A stretch of DNA of 55,899 nucleotides. It comes from an uncultured Lachnospiraceae bacterium (GTDB taxonomy: Bacteria; Bacillota; Clostridia; Lachnospirales; Lachnospiraceae). Below are positions 17,578 to 26,192 of this stretch, piece after piece (the stretch's first letter is position 1; every line of letters begins with the position of its first letter). Location: contig CAJUMB010000019.1 of assembly GCA_910587105.1 (NCBI GenBank), positions 1-55,899 of the forward strand, given 5' to 3'. Below the pieces are notes generated by a model. That model saw nothing but the letters and a program-made list of their open reading frames with translations. It had not been told where the DNA came from and searched no databases. The position numbers and the translations under genes were made by a program.

Positions 17578-20193
17578 TTACAACGGCGCGCCCGCATTCT
17601 CATCCGTTTCCGTATCCGGGGTATCGGTATCAGTTCCTGTCCCTGCTCCCACATCCGGCGTATCGGCCTGTGTAGAATCGGAGTCCGTCGGAGCCGTGCT
17701 GTCTTCATCAGTATCTGTATCTTCAGGCGTGGCATTAGAAGATTCCGACGGTGCCGCGTTGGAAGACTCCGTGGGCGCAGGTGTGGGTGTGGCGGTGGGA
17801 GTTTCCGTGGGAGTCTCTGTAGGATTGGGGATTGCCGCTCCGGAATGGTCGCCGTTGCAGTAGCCGGTGGGCAGCGTGGCAGTCTCAAAATAATCTGTGA
17901 TGGTAGGACAGCCATTGGAGGGCAGTTTTCCGGTTGCAGAACATACTGTTGTCTTTTTCACCGAATCCGGCATGGTGAATTCTTCGTATTCCAGATCTTC
18001 ATGAATCCGTGACATAATGCTTTTCCACAAAATCTTGTGGTAATTCCGGTACATATATTGATCCGGCAGCCGCTCGTTGTTGTCGTATCCCGCCCATACG
18101 GTGCAGGTATAGTAAGGAGTATACCCGGCAAACCACAGATTATTATAATACTCTGTAGTACCTGTCTTTCCGGCAACCGGCATGTTGGACAACTGCTGGG
18201 AGGTTGCGGTTCCGTACTTCACCACATCCTGCATGGCACTGGTCAAAAGCCAGGCGGTTGCCTCACGGATTACAGTTGTGGAAGCGGTGGTATTGTCAAT
18301 GATCACATTTCCGTCTGCGTCCGTAATCTTTGTATAAAAAGTAGGTTTGATATATTTTCCGCTGTTGGCAATTGCGGCATAAGAGGCACAGAGTTCCAGA
18401 TTGGTGACACCTCTGGTAAGGCCCCCCAAAGCCATGGACTGATAAAGGTCAGACCATATATCTCCGTTTTCTTGTACTTCACGCTCTATAACCGTGGTAA
18501 ATCCAAAATTTTTAATATACTCATAAGACAGCTGAGGAGTCAGTTCTGTCAGGCATTTAACTGCCACCACGTTGACGGAATCCTGGATGGCTTTACGGAT
18601 TGTAGTCGGTCCCCGGTATATATTGTCGGCGTTTTTTACAGGCGCCCCGTCAGTGTACTTATAAGGTTCATCCACATAAGTGGTTGCCAGTGTTTTATTC
18701 AGGGAATCCAATGCCGGAGCGTAAACAGCAGGAAGTTTAAACGTAGAACCAGGCTGGCAGGTGGAATCAGTTGCCCGGTTCAGAACCAGGCTGGCAGATT
18801 TCTCTCCCCGGCCGCCTTGGATTGCCTTTACATGTCCGGTTTTCTGGTCAATAATGGTCAGAGACGACTGGGGCTGGGGAGAAAAATGCACCCGCTCTGA
18901 TACCTGCTGGCTTCCGTCGGCCAGAATAGCAGCTTTATATTGGTCAATACAGGCCTGGCCTTCCTCCGGTGAGTCAAACAACAGGTCAAAGTTCGGGTCC
19001 ACATTGTCCTGGAAATAAATGGTCATCATTTCCTTGCTGTAGTTTGCCTCTTCACCCTGGGGGTTCACGGTAGTAAGGCTGTAATCCAAAGCGTATTCTA
19101 TATGTTCCGGAAAATTGTCGGGATTCTGGTACTCCTCGTCCACAATCTTCTGTATCTCCGGGTCCTGGGTAGTATAAATACGCAGGCCCCCGCTGTAAAG
19201 ATTGTTGTAAGCGTCGTTCTCAGAATAACCTTTTAAAGTCTGCAGGTCTTCAATCACCTCATCGGTGAGATGGTCCGTGAAATAAGAGTACACAGTAACT
19301 TCAGACTCCTCCAGGTTAGTGCTTTGGATACGGTCGTATACATTGTCGTCCAGAGCGTCATCAAATTGGTACTGGGAAATATATCCCTGGTCCAGCATGT
19401 GTTCCAGAACAGATTTACGCCGCTTGGCATTTTCTTCCGGATACATGATGGGGTTATACCTGGTGGGGTTCTGGGTAATTCCTGCAATTGTGGCGCACTC
19501 GGACAGGCTCAGATCCTTTACGTCTTTTCCGAAATACCGCTGGGAAGCGGCCTGTACACCATAAGTTCCCGCGCCCAGGTTGATGGTGTTCAGATAGTTT
19601 TCCAGGATCACATCTTTATCATTGATTTCCTTTTCTACCTGTATGGCCAGATACTGTTCCTGGAATTTCCGTTTGAACTTTTCAATCTGGCTGGATTCCT
19701 TTGTCCAGTTGGTAAATACATTGTTTTTCAGAAGCTGCTGGGTAATGGTGCTGGCACCTTCAGAGAAATCCATATTGGTAATACCTCTGACTGCTGCTCT
19801 CAGGATACCGCGCACATCGATCCCATTGTGTTCATAGAAACGTTCATCCTCTATGGCAACCACTGCATGCTGCATATCTTCAGGAATCTGTTCAATGGCA
19901 ACAGGCATCCGGTTTGAGGTGGGTGCTGTCAGTTTCTGCAGCCGGTTTCCATCTTCATCGTAGATAAAGGTAGCAGCGCCCAGAGGAGTGATATTCACTT
20001 CTGAAACCTTCGGGGCATTATCGATGATGCCTTTAAAGGAACCGACTCCGATACACAGGCATACCACACAGAGCATAATAAGAGATAAAAACAGAATTCT
20101 GATCAGAGAGACATTGGCTCTTGTTCCCATCATGGAAGAACGGGAGGTCAGGGCTTTCCGTTTCTTTAAAGTAGCTTTTTTTCCGTAATTCAT
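17578..20193 (-). CDS. Class A penicillin-binding protein (PBP1A type)
   Basis: A bifunctional peptidoglycan synthase of 871 residues. It has a basic cytoplasmic tail, one membrane anchor (about 30-50) and a GT51 glycosyltransferase with EDERFYEHNGID (115-126) and GASTITQQL (146-154). The transpeptidase has S483-x-x-K486 (GSTFK), a DSVN SxN motif and KTG at about K676 (AGKTGTTEYYNN). The final ~85 residues are a low-complexity Pro/Thr/Ser/Asp tail (repeats such as PTETPTETPTATPTP), likely threading the wall. The RBS is AAAGGAGGAATCAG before ATG. It is monocistronic with its own promoter and a hairpin in the leader. Confidence 0.95.
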   Translation of the reverse strand: MNYGKKATLKKRKALTSRSSMMGTRANVSLIRILFLSLIMLCVVCLCIGVGSFKGIIDNAPKVSEVNITPLGAATFIYDEDGNRLQKLTAPTSNRMPVAIEQIPEDMQHAVVAIEDERFYEHNGIDVRGILRAAVRGITNMDFSEGASTITQQLLKNNVFTNWTKESSQIEKFKRKFQEQYLAIQVEKEINDKDVILENYLNTINLGAGTYGVQAASQRYFGKDVKDLSLSECATIAGITQNPTRYNPIMYPEENAKRRKSVLEHMLDQGYISQYQFDDALDDNVYDRIQSTNLEESEVTVYSYFTDHLTDEVIEDLQTLKGYSENDAYNNLYSGGLRIYTTQDPEIQKIVDEEYQNPDNFPEHIEYALDYSLTTVNPQGEEANYSKEMMTIYFQDNVDPNFDLLFDSPEEGQACIDQYKAAILADGSQQVSERVHFSPQPQSSLTIIDQKTGHVKAIQGGRGEKSASLVLNRATDSTCQPGSTFKLPAVYAPALDSLNKTLATTYVDEPYKYTDGAPVKNADNIYRGPTTIRKAIQDSVNVVAVKCLTELTPQLSYEYIKNFGFTTVIEREVQENGDIWSDLYQSMALGGLTRGVTNLELCASYAAIANSGKYIKPTFYTKITDADGNVIIDNTTASTTVIREATAWLLTSAMQDVVKYGTATSQQLSNMPVAGKTGTTEYYNNLWFAGYTPYYTCTVWAGYDNNERLPDQYMYRNYHKILWKSIMSRIHEDLEYEEFTMPDSVKKTTVCSATGKLPSNGCPTITDYFETATLPTGYCNGDHSGAAIPNPTETPTETPTATPTPAPTESSNAAPSESSNATPEDTDTDEDSTAPTDSDSTQADTPDVGAGTGTDTDTPDTETDENAGAPL

Positions 20194-20214
20194 CTGATTC
20201 CTCCTTTATTGGAG

Positions 20215-20240
20215 CTGCCGTCTGCTCATGTAGACGGCAG
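20215..20240 (-). promoter_or_regulatory. Hairpin in the PBP 5' leader
   Basis: CTGCCGTCT at 20215-20223 pairs perfectly with AGACGGCAG at 20232-20240, with an 8-nt loop. It lies between the promoter and the Shine-Dalgarno sequence of the penicillin-binding protein, about 7 bases from the latter. It may stabilise the mRNA or influence initiation. Confidence 0.5.
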
Positions 20241-20271
20241 TTCATCGGACAATCTTGCATGCGCTTTGTGT

Positions 20272-20301
20272 ATTATAACAAAGTGGATGATGGCTGTGCA
20301 A
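20272..20301 (-). promoter_or_regulatory. Promoter of the class A PBP gene
   Basis: On the minus strand TTGCAC (20296-20301) and TATAAT (20272-20277) are spaced by 18 bp. The start would fall near 20265, about 70 nt before the ATG. Confidence 0.65.
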
Positions 20302-20373
20302 GCCCTTGACGTGTATTTTTATGGTGTTTAGAAAGATTTCATAGTTATGGACAAAACAGTACCTCCTGAATCG

Positions 20374-21765
20374 TTACCATAATTCGATGATCCGTGTGCA
20401 GAATTTCAGAAGATTTTCTTCACTGGATGAAATCAGAAGAATAGTAATTCCCAGTGACTGCAGACGTTCCAGAAGCTGAGAAAAGCGCTGGGCGGACAGG
20501 CTGTTATAAACACTGGTAGAATTACAGATAACAAAAAGTTTCGGCTTCAGACAGACCCATTTTGCAATCTCAATCAGAAATTGATCCTGGATACTGATTC
20601 CCGCCAGGTCTTTCTTTTTCTGGTATTTCAAAAAAATATCAGATGCGCCGATGGACTTGAGGGCCGCCTCCGTCAAGTGATTGCGGATGCGGCGGTTCAC
20701 ATGGCCCAGGCAGTTATACATGGGATATTTCAGCAAAAGGGTCACATTATCGTAAAGTGTCATCTGGGGGAAAATTCTGGATTCCTGGGCAGATGGCATG
20801 ATATAGGCGGTTTTCCCTGCAGGAGGCAGACTTCCACGATAGATTTTTCCGTTATATTCAATGATGGAGGACATGGGAGGGGTTCCATGAGATATTTTAT
20901 GAAGAAAATCAGCACTTCGCTGCAGCGGGTCACACAGTCCCAGGATCTCGCCTTCATACAGTGTAAAGTCAAACGAGCCATTCTGAAAAAATCCCAGTTT
21001 TTTGCCTGTCTGACCGTTTATACTGTGCCGGCGCAGCTCATATTCCATGAAATTGGGTTCCGGAATATATGGCGGTATGGACGTGAGCGGTGCCAGCTGT
21101 GTTACCACACCATCCTGGATGACGCCGTACCGGTCAAAATTCTGGAATATGGGATTCCATTTATTGGAAAACCATAAGAGTGACAATCCCTGTTTCTTTA
21201 ATGCAGCCACCACATGCTGGAGTAATTTTGTTTCTTGGGGTGTGGCGGGGAGGTACATGGAGGTATCCAGTATGACAATTTTTGCACCCAGGGTCAGTGT
21301 ATGTAAAATGGACAGCAGATAGCGGTCAAAAAATGGAAGATCACAGATGCGTCTGTGGGGTGGAATATGGGACAGGTGATACTGTTTCAGAAGCTTTTTA
21401 GCAGCATAATCCATATGGGAATTGTTCAGAAACTGATGATTTTTATAAAATGTGTCATCAGTCATGAACAGGTTGTGTGCCACACTCATGGCAGGAACCA
21501 GCAGATGTTCATCAGCGATGTAGATTCCCGAAGCATGGACGTCTTCCAGCTGATGAAAAAGGCATGGTTTATCGTAAAGAAGAAGTTTCCCCTGGCCGGG
21601 CTTTGTTTCCCCTCGGAACAGGGAAAACAGAAAGTTTTTTGTCTCAATATCTTCGGTTAATATGCAGAGTGCCTCCTGACGGAGAAGGTTAAAAGAAATA
21701 TCGTTAATGACCTGACCGTCGCTTTTTCGGCTGATATGATGCAGGCGTAGAATTTCATAAAACAT
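20374..21765 (-). CDS. Degenerate double-domain ABC ATPase (RbsA/MglA-like, catalytically dead)
   Basis: The 463 residues have the two-NBD layout of ribose/galactose importer ATPases, but every catalytic motif is lost. In NBD1 the Walker A position reads TEDIETKN instead of GENGAGKST and Walker B reads IVILDTS without the Glu. In NBD2 the P-loop position reads LCDPLQRSADF and Walker B is LFVICNST with no acidic residues. The second signature keeps only a trace (IQDQFLIEIAKWVC versus GNQQKIVLAKWLL). The reading frame is intact, so it is a maintained protein and not decay. It starts eight bases after the kinase stop, as third gene of the RR-HK operon. I infer a regulatory or scaffold role; no known function is claimed. 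Confidence 0.75.
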   Translation of the reverse strand: MFYEILRLHHISRKSDGQVINDISFNLLRQEALCILTEDIETKNFLFSLFRGETKPGQGKLLLYDKPCLFHQLEDVHASGIYIADEHLLVPAMSVAHNLFMTDDTFYKNHQFLNNSHMDYAAKKLLKQYHLSHIPPHRRICDLPFFDRYLLSILHTLTLGAKIVILDTSMYLPATPQETKLLQHVVAALKKQGLSLLWFSNKWNPIFQNFDRYGVIQDGVVTQLAPLTSIPPYIPEPNFMEYELRRHSINGQTGKKLGFFQNGSFDFTLYEGEILGLCDPLQRSADFLHKISHGTPPMSSIIEYNGKIYRGSLPPAGKTAYIMPSAQESRIFPQMTLYDNVTLLLKYPMYNCLGHVNRRIRNHLTEAALKSIGASDIFLKYQKKKDLAGISIQDQFLIEIAKWVCLKPKLFVICNSTSVYNSLSAQRFSQLLERLQSLGITILLISSSEENLLKFCTRIIELW

Positions 21766-21773
21766 ATACAGTA

Positions 21774-22844
21774 TTACTCCTGATTGTAAAATGGCAGGGT
21801 GATCTGGAATTCTGAACCCCGGCCCAGCGTGCTGTAAGCGGTCAGTCCGTAAATATCACCATAGAGCAGGCGGATACGGGAGTTGATATTAGTCAGAGCA
21901 ATGCCGTTGCCGCGAAGTTTATCTTTTTTTCTGGCATGTATAGAATTCCAGTCGTTATCTGCAAGTGTGCGGTTTATTTCGTTTAGGGTTTGCGGTGTCA
22001 TTCCGCACCCGTTATCTGTTACACTGATGATCAGTCTGGACTGGGTAGAGTAGATGTTCAAAGTGATGATGAATTCTCTGGATATATTTTTGTTTCCATG
22101 TTTGATGCAGTTTTCAACCAGCGGCTGGATGATTAATTTAGGGATGGAATATTCCATAACCTGAGTCTCGTTTTCTACATTCTGAAGCAAAATCATGTGC
22201 TGATTCATCCGATATTCCTGAATTTTGATATAATCATAGAGGATAGAGATTTCCTGCCGGATGGTGGTCTTGGCATTTTTCTGGCTGATCATGTAGCGGA
22301 ACAGCCGTGACAGCACTTCGATCATATCAGAAGTGATAGGCGCTTCTTCCATAAGTGCATAGCCGCGGATGGTGTCCATTGTATTATAGAGAAAATGCGG
22401 ATTAATCTGACTCTGCATAGAATCCAGTTCTGTCTGTTTTTGCAGCAGGCGGCTGGAGTATTCTTTTTCCAGAGAAGCATCAATTAACTCCAGGACAATG
22501 TTTAGAGAAGATTCATAATCTGTCATCTGCTGTGCGTCAAGCAGAGAATATTTATCCCTGATATTTTCCATTTTAATGGTACAGAGAATTACAGTCTGAT
22601 AGTACTGCTTCCAGTATATTATGGTGAGGGTGGCTCCGGTCAGTATAATCAGGAAAATCCACAGCGGGACAAAGCGTCCGGGCTGAGAGCTGCTACGGCT
22701 GAAAGAAGCAAGCATATGGCAGGTGATTAGGGCCAGGCACCACAAAATGACACACAGGATGAGGCGGGTGGGTAAAATAGATGCATAGGGGCATCTCTGA
22801 AAAGCCGTAATATTTTCGTAGATGTTTCGTATTTTCTGTTTCAT
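21774..22844 (-). CDS. Sensor histidine kinase, LytS/YesM family, with minimal sensor
   Basis: The kinase has two membrane segments (about 26-46 and 59-79) joined by only about 12 residues, then a coiled-coil linker. The His_kinase domain carries phospho-acceptor H150 in INPHFLYNTMD, and an HATPase domain holds QPLVENCIKHG and DNGCGM. I start at ATG 22844 because GAGG lies eight bases upstream; an in-frame ATG at 22865 has no RBS. YesM-type kinases near sugar transporters normally carry a large extracytoplasmic ligand-binding domain, and this one lacks it. The signal is therefore likely received through the membrane or from another protein, such as the adjacent ABC-like protein. Confidence 0.85.
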   Translation of the reverse strand: MKQKIRNIYENITAFQRCPYASILPTRLILCVILWCLALITCHMLASFSRSSSQPGRFVPLWIFLIILTGATLTIIYWKQYYQTVILCTIKMENIRDKYSLLDAQQMTDYESSLNIVLELIDASLEKEYSSRLLQKQTELDSMQSQINPHFLYNTMDTIRGYALMEEAPITSDMIEVLSRLFRYMISQKNAKTTIRQEISILYDYIKIQEYRMNQHMILLQNVENETQVMEYSIPKLIIQPLVENCIKHGNKNISREFIITLNIYSTQSRLIISVTDNGCGMTPQTLNEINRTLADNDWNSIHARKKDKLRGNGIALTNINSRIRLLYGDIYGLTAYSTLGRGSEFQITLPFYNQE

Positions 22845-22854
22845 TGACAGTACC

Positions 22855-24477
22855 TCAGTCCGCATAAATCTTGCGGTATTCTTTGGGGGTAACTCCTACC
22901 TGCTCTTTGAAGAGTCTGCTGAAATACCGTTTGTCCTGGTAGCCCACCTCGCCGGCGATTTCTGCGATGTTGTACCGGATATCGTGAAGCAGTTCCTTGG
23001 CCTTTTCTATGCGGACAGAAGTCAGATAGCAGCTGAAGGATTCTCCCACTTCTTTTTTGAAAAGGACTCCAAAGTAAGAGGGAGCCAGGTAAATCTGTTC
23101 TGCCACGTTCTCCAGTTTCAGATTTTCAGAAAAATGTTCCTGAATATATTGTTTAGCCAGTTCGATCTGCCGGTTATCTGAATTCTCTTCATACTGGTGG
23201 AATGGCACCAGTTTCTGTACGAAAGAGACAGTAAAACGGATTAATTCGTTGATCTCGGAATAAGCTTCAATGGCATCACAGTACTGCAGGTATGTGTCGG
23301 TGATATTGACAGTGATCATTTTCCACTGATGTAGTTCGGACAGTACCTTTGACATGGTATCACAGAAAGCGGCGAGAATTTTATGGGGGCACGGGCGGCA
23401 TCTCGATGCTGTGTTTTTGAACAGGCCTTTTAGTTGCAGCTGGAATTTGGGCAGGTCCCGGATCTCAATGCTGGAACGCAGTGCCTGCAGTTCAGAAGGC
23501 GGGACGGGATAACCGGGGACAGCCTTTTTTCCAGTGAGCTGCTGGGCAGACAATACCCGGGAAGTTCCTAACAGCAGCCGCGCCGGCAGAATCTCCATGG
23601 CAGTCTGCAGAGAATAGGAAAGGCCTTTGGGCTCTGAAACGGGAATACCCCAGCAGGTGGCAAGGGTCAGGTTTTCATACGGCCGGATGAATTCCAGGAG
23701 ATCTTCGTGGATTACAGACAGGTATCCCAGCAGCAGTTCTGCATGACGGGGATGATAATTCAGCAGAAAGATAAACTGGTGGTTTTTGCTGTAAACTTCA
23801 AAGTCAATGCAGTAATCTCGGATTGCTGAGGAAAATCTGCGTATAAGCTGTTCCAGAATGGTATTCTGTGCGGCCAGATTCAAATCCAGAAGATTATCAA
23901 TTAGACAGAGCCCCATAGAAAAACAGGTATTCATCTGAAAAGCAAAGCCGTACTCTTTGTTGAGACGAGGCAGTGAAAGGTGCAGGGCCGAGTCTTTGTT
24001 ATACAAAATGTTTATAATAAAGGAACGGCGCAGTTTCTGCGCCTGGGCATGGGAGTCCAGGTTCATTTTCTGAATCTGGTAATCTATTTTCAGTTGAGAT
24101 GCAATTTTCAAGATTAATTTTTCCAGAACATCATTTAATTCCCCTTTGTTAATAGGCTTCAGCAGATAATCTTCCACACCCATTTTAATGGCTGTCAGTG
24201 CGTGGTTGAAACAAGAGAGTCCGCTGATGATGATAAAATGTGCGGGAATATTTTCTTCAAGTATCCGCTGGATTAATTCCAGCCCGGTTATACCCGGCAT
24301 GGAAATATCTGTGATAATAATATTCGGGCGCTTGGAGAGAATCATGTCATAAGCTGTCTGTCCATCGTAAGCCTGTCCGGCCAGCTCCAGATTTAAGGAT
24401 TCAAAGTCAATCAGGTTTTTGATCAGGTTGTTAATCGCGATTTCATCCTCTGCGATTAACAGTTGAAATTTCTTCAT
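22855..24477 (-). CDS. Response regulator, receiver plus AraC-type DNA-binding domain (YesN-like)
   Basis: A 540-residue regulator. The receiver domain (1-120) holds acidic pocket IAEDE, phospho-acceptor D57 (IIITDISMPG) and KPINKGEL. A middle region of about 300 residues has no obvious motif, and a C-terminal pair of AraC helix-turn-helices contains ENVAEQIYLAPSYFGVLFKKEVG and IAEIAGEVGYQDKRYFSRLFKEQVG. The start at 24477 is supported by GGAGG ten bases upstream; the longer frame adds 17 unconserved residues. It is the first gene of the RR-HK-ABC-like operon, divergent from the sugar importer, whose promoter carries direct repeats suited to an AraC dimer. Confidence 0.9.
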   Translation of the reverse strand: MKKFQLLIAEDEIAINNLIKNLIDFESLNLELAGQAYDGQTAYDMILSKRPNIIITDISMPGITGLELIQRILEENIPAHFIIISGLSCFNHALTAIKMGVEDYLLKPINKGELNDVLEKLILKIASQLKIDYQIQKMNLDSHAQAQKLRRSFIINILYNKDSALHLSLPRLNKEYGFAFQMNTCFSMGLCLIDNLLDLNLAAQNTILEQLIRRFSSAIRDYCIDFEVYSKNHQFIFLLNYHPRHAELLLGYLSVIHEDLLEFIRPYENLTLATCWGIPVSEPKGLSYSLQTAMEILPARLLLGTSRVLSAQQLTGKKAVPGYPVPPSELQALRSSIEIRDLPKFQLQLKGLFKNTASRCRPCPHKILAAFCDTMSKVLSELHQWKMITVNITDTYLQYCDAIEAYSEINELIRFTVSFVQKLVPFHQYEENSDNRQIELAKQYIQEHFSENLKLENVAEQIYLAPSYFGVLFKKEVGESFSCYLTSVRIEKAKELLHDIRYNIAEIAGEVGYQDKRYFSRLFKEQVGVTPKEYRKIYAD

Positions 24478-24552
24478 GTTTCCAGTGCCTCCCAGCCGTG
24501 AATATTTGTAAATATTGCTAAAATACAAAGATTATATGGTCCAAATCTATGC

Positions 24553-24584
24553 AGGTATGACAAATCTATGAATAGGTGTGACAA
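24553..24584 (+). promoter_or_regulatory. Direct repeats, candidate AraC-type regulator site for the sugar importer
   Basis: AGGTATGACAA at 24553-24563 recurs as AGGTGTGACAA at 24574-24584, exactly 21 bp apart, two helical turns on one face. CAAATCTATG is also repeated (24542-24551 and 24561-24570). AraC-family dimers bind such direct repeats. Downstream, a TATGAT at 24627-24632 has no good -35, which fits an activator-dependent promoter. Confidence 0.5.
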
Positions 24585-24590
24585 TCAACA

Positions 24591-24604
24591 GGTAAACGGT
24601 TAAA
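24591..24604 (+). promoter_or_regulatory. Candidate CcpA cre site
   Basis: GGTAAACGGTTAAA matches 12 of 14 positions of the TGTAANCGNTTACA form of the catabolite-responsive element. It lies between the direct repeats and the presumed -10 of the importer operon, where CcpA/HPr-Ser-P would repress. Confidence 0.35.
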
Positions 24605-24680
24605 AGACTTACATTTGATTTAAGTATATGATAAAGTGGCTCCAGAAGCAAGAAGTAAATTTTGTGAGGAGGTTACACAG

Positions 24681-26192
24681 GTGGCGAGTGGAGCATCAGA
24701 ATATCTGTTGGAATTGAATCATATTTCAAAGTCTTTCCCAGGAGTCAAGGCACTGGATGATGTAAATCTGAAACTGCGGCCGGGAAGTGTACATGCATTA
24801 TGTGGAGAGAACGGTGCGGGAAAATCCACATTAATTAAGATTATCAACGGCATTTACAAACTCGATGAAGGTGAAATTATTTACAGGGGTGAAAAAATCA
24901 TTCCGCAAAGTCCCAAATCAATGCTTGAGATGGGAATTGCAACCATTCATCAGGAATTGAGCCCGGTGCTGGATATGACTGTGGCGGAGAATATTTTTCT
25001 AGGACGGGAGCAGGTAGACAAGCTGGGGAATGTGGATTACAAAAAGATGTGGAGTGATGCAGACCAGCTTTTAAAAGATTTTGGGCTGAAATACAGTCCG
25101 AAGGCATTACTGGGTGGTATGACCGTATCGGATATTGCTCTAATTGAAATTGTAAAAGCGATTTCACGGAATGCATCCGTAGTAATTATGGACGAACCCA
25201 CATCTTCTATCACGGAAAGTGAAGTACATATTTTGTTTGAAAATGTAAAGAAACTGCAGTCCAAAGGCGTAGGAATTATCTATATTTCTCATAAAATGGA
25301 CGAGATTTTTCAAATCTGCGATGAGGTTACCATACTTCGAGATGGACAGTGGGTACACAATTGCATGGCATCGGACATTGACAAAGACGGTATCATCACC
25401 AAAATGGTGGGCAGGGAGATTACCGATCAGTTTCCCAAGGAGGAGGTGCCTATGGGAGATGTTGTCATGGAGCTGAAAAACTGCAGCGGAAGAAAATTCC
25501 AGAACATTAATTTTAAAATTCGCGCCGGGGAAATTGTGGGTTTTGCCGGTCTGGTAGGCGCCGGGCGAAGTGAATTATTCCGGGCTGTATTCGGATTGGA
25601 CTCTCTGAGAGAAGGGGAGGTATACCTGGAAGGGAAAAAATCCAATTTCAAAAACGCGCAGGATGCTATCGATGCAGGTGTTTTGATGGCTAGTGAGGAC
25701 CGGAAAATGGAAGGCGTAGTGCTCTGCCGTCCCATCCGTGAAAACATTACCCTGTCCAGTTTGAAAAAGGTCTGTGACAGAGCAGGGTTTTTGGATCTGA
25801 AAGCAGAAAAAGAAGCCATCAAAGATATGATTCAAAAGCTTTCTATCAAGCTGGCATCCCCGGAATCTCCGGTTGCCTCCTTGTCCGGCGGTAACCAGCA
25901 GAAAATTGTACTGGCAAAATGGCTTCTTCGGTCACCGAAAGTGCTGATTTTGGATGAGCCCACCCGGGGTATTGATGTGGGCGCAAAATATGAAATTTAT
26001 AAATTGATGTGTGAGCTGGCCAGACAGGGAGTTGCCATTGTCATGATATCTTCTGAGATGCCGGAAATCTTCGGTATGAGTGACAGGGTAGCGGTCATGT
26101 CCCAGGGAAAACTCACAGGGGAACTGACACGAGAAGAAGCCACACAGGAAATGGTTATGGAATATGCAGTCAGGGGGTTTGAAGAATCATGA
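24681..26192 (+). CDS. Sugar ABC transporter ATP-binding protein (RbsA/MglA type)
   Basis: This is the energy-coupling subunit of a CUT2-family (ribose/galactose type) importer. It has two ATPase domains. NBD1 has Walker A GENGAGKST and Walker B VVIMDEPTSS. NBD2 has the usual altered P-loop GLVGAGRSELF, signature LSGGNQQK and Walker B VLILDEPTRGID. I start at GTG 24681, preceded by GAGGAGG at eight bases; a GTG at 24636 would add 15 unconserved residues and has no RBS. The stop overlaps the permease start by four bases. Unlike the leftward paralogue at 20374, all expected motifs are intact. The sugar is not identifiable. Confidence 0.93.
   Translation: MASGASEYLLELNHISKSFPGVKALDDVNLKLRPGSVHALCGENGAGKSTLIKIINGIYKLDEGEIIYRGEKIIPQSPKSMLEMGIATIHQELSPVLDMTVAENIFLGREQVDKLGNVDYKKMWSDADQLLKDFGLKYSPKALLGGMTVSDIALIEIVKAISRNASVVIMDEPTSSITESEVHILFENVKKLQSKGVGIIYISHKMDEIFQICDEVTILRDGQWVHNCMASDIDKDGIITKMVGREITDQFPKEEVPMGDVVMELKNCSGRKFQNINFKIRAGEIVGFAGLVGAGRSELFRAVFGLDSLREGEVYLEGKKSNFKNAQDAIDAGVLMASEDRKMEGVVLCRPIRENITLSSLKKVCDRAGFLDLKAEKEAIKDMIQKLSIKLASPESPVASLSGGNQQKIVLAKWLLRSPKVLILDEPTRGIDVGAKYEIYKLMCELARQGVAIVMISSEMPEIFGMSDRVAVMSQGKLTGELTREEATQEMVMEYAVRGFEES

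Noticed and set aside
17518..18012. Plus-strand frame with Arg/Gly/Cys repeats opposite the PBP tail
   Set aside because: The repeats are the antisense image of the low-complexity PBP C-terminus.
20374..21765. Reading the degenerate ABC gene as a pseudogene
   Set aside because: The frame is intact over 463 codons, it is tightly spaced within an operon, and the losses are confined to catalytic motifs, which suggests functional reshaping rather than decay.
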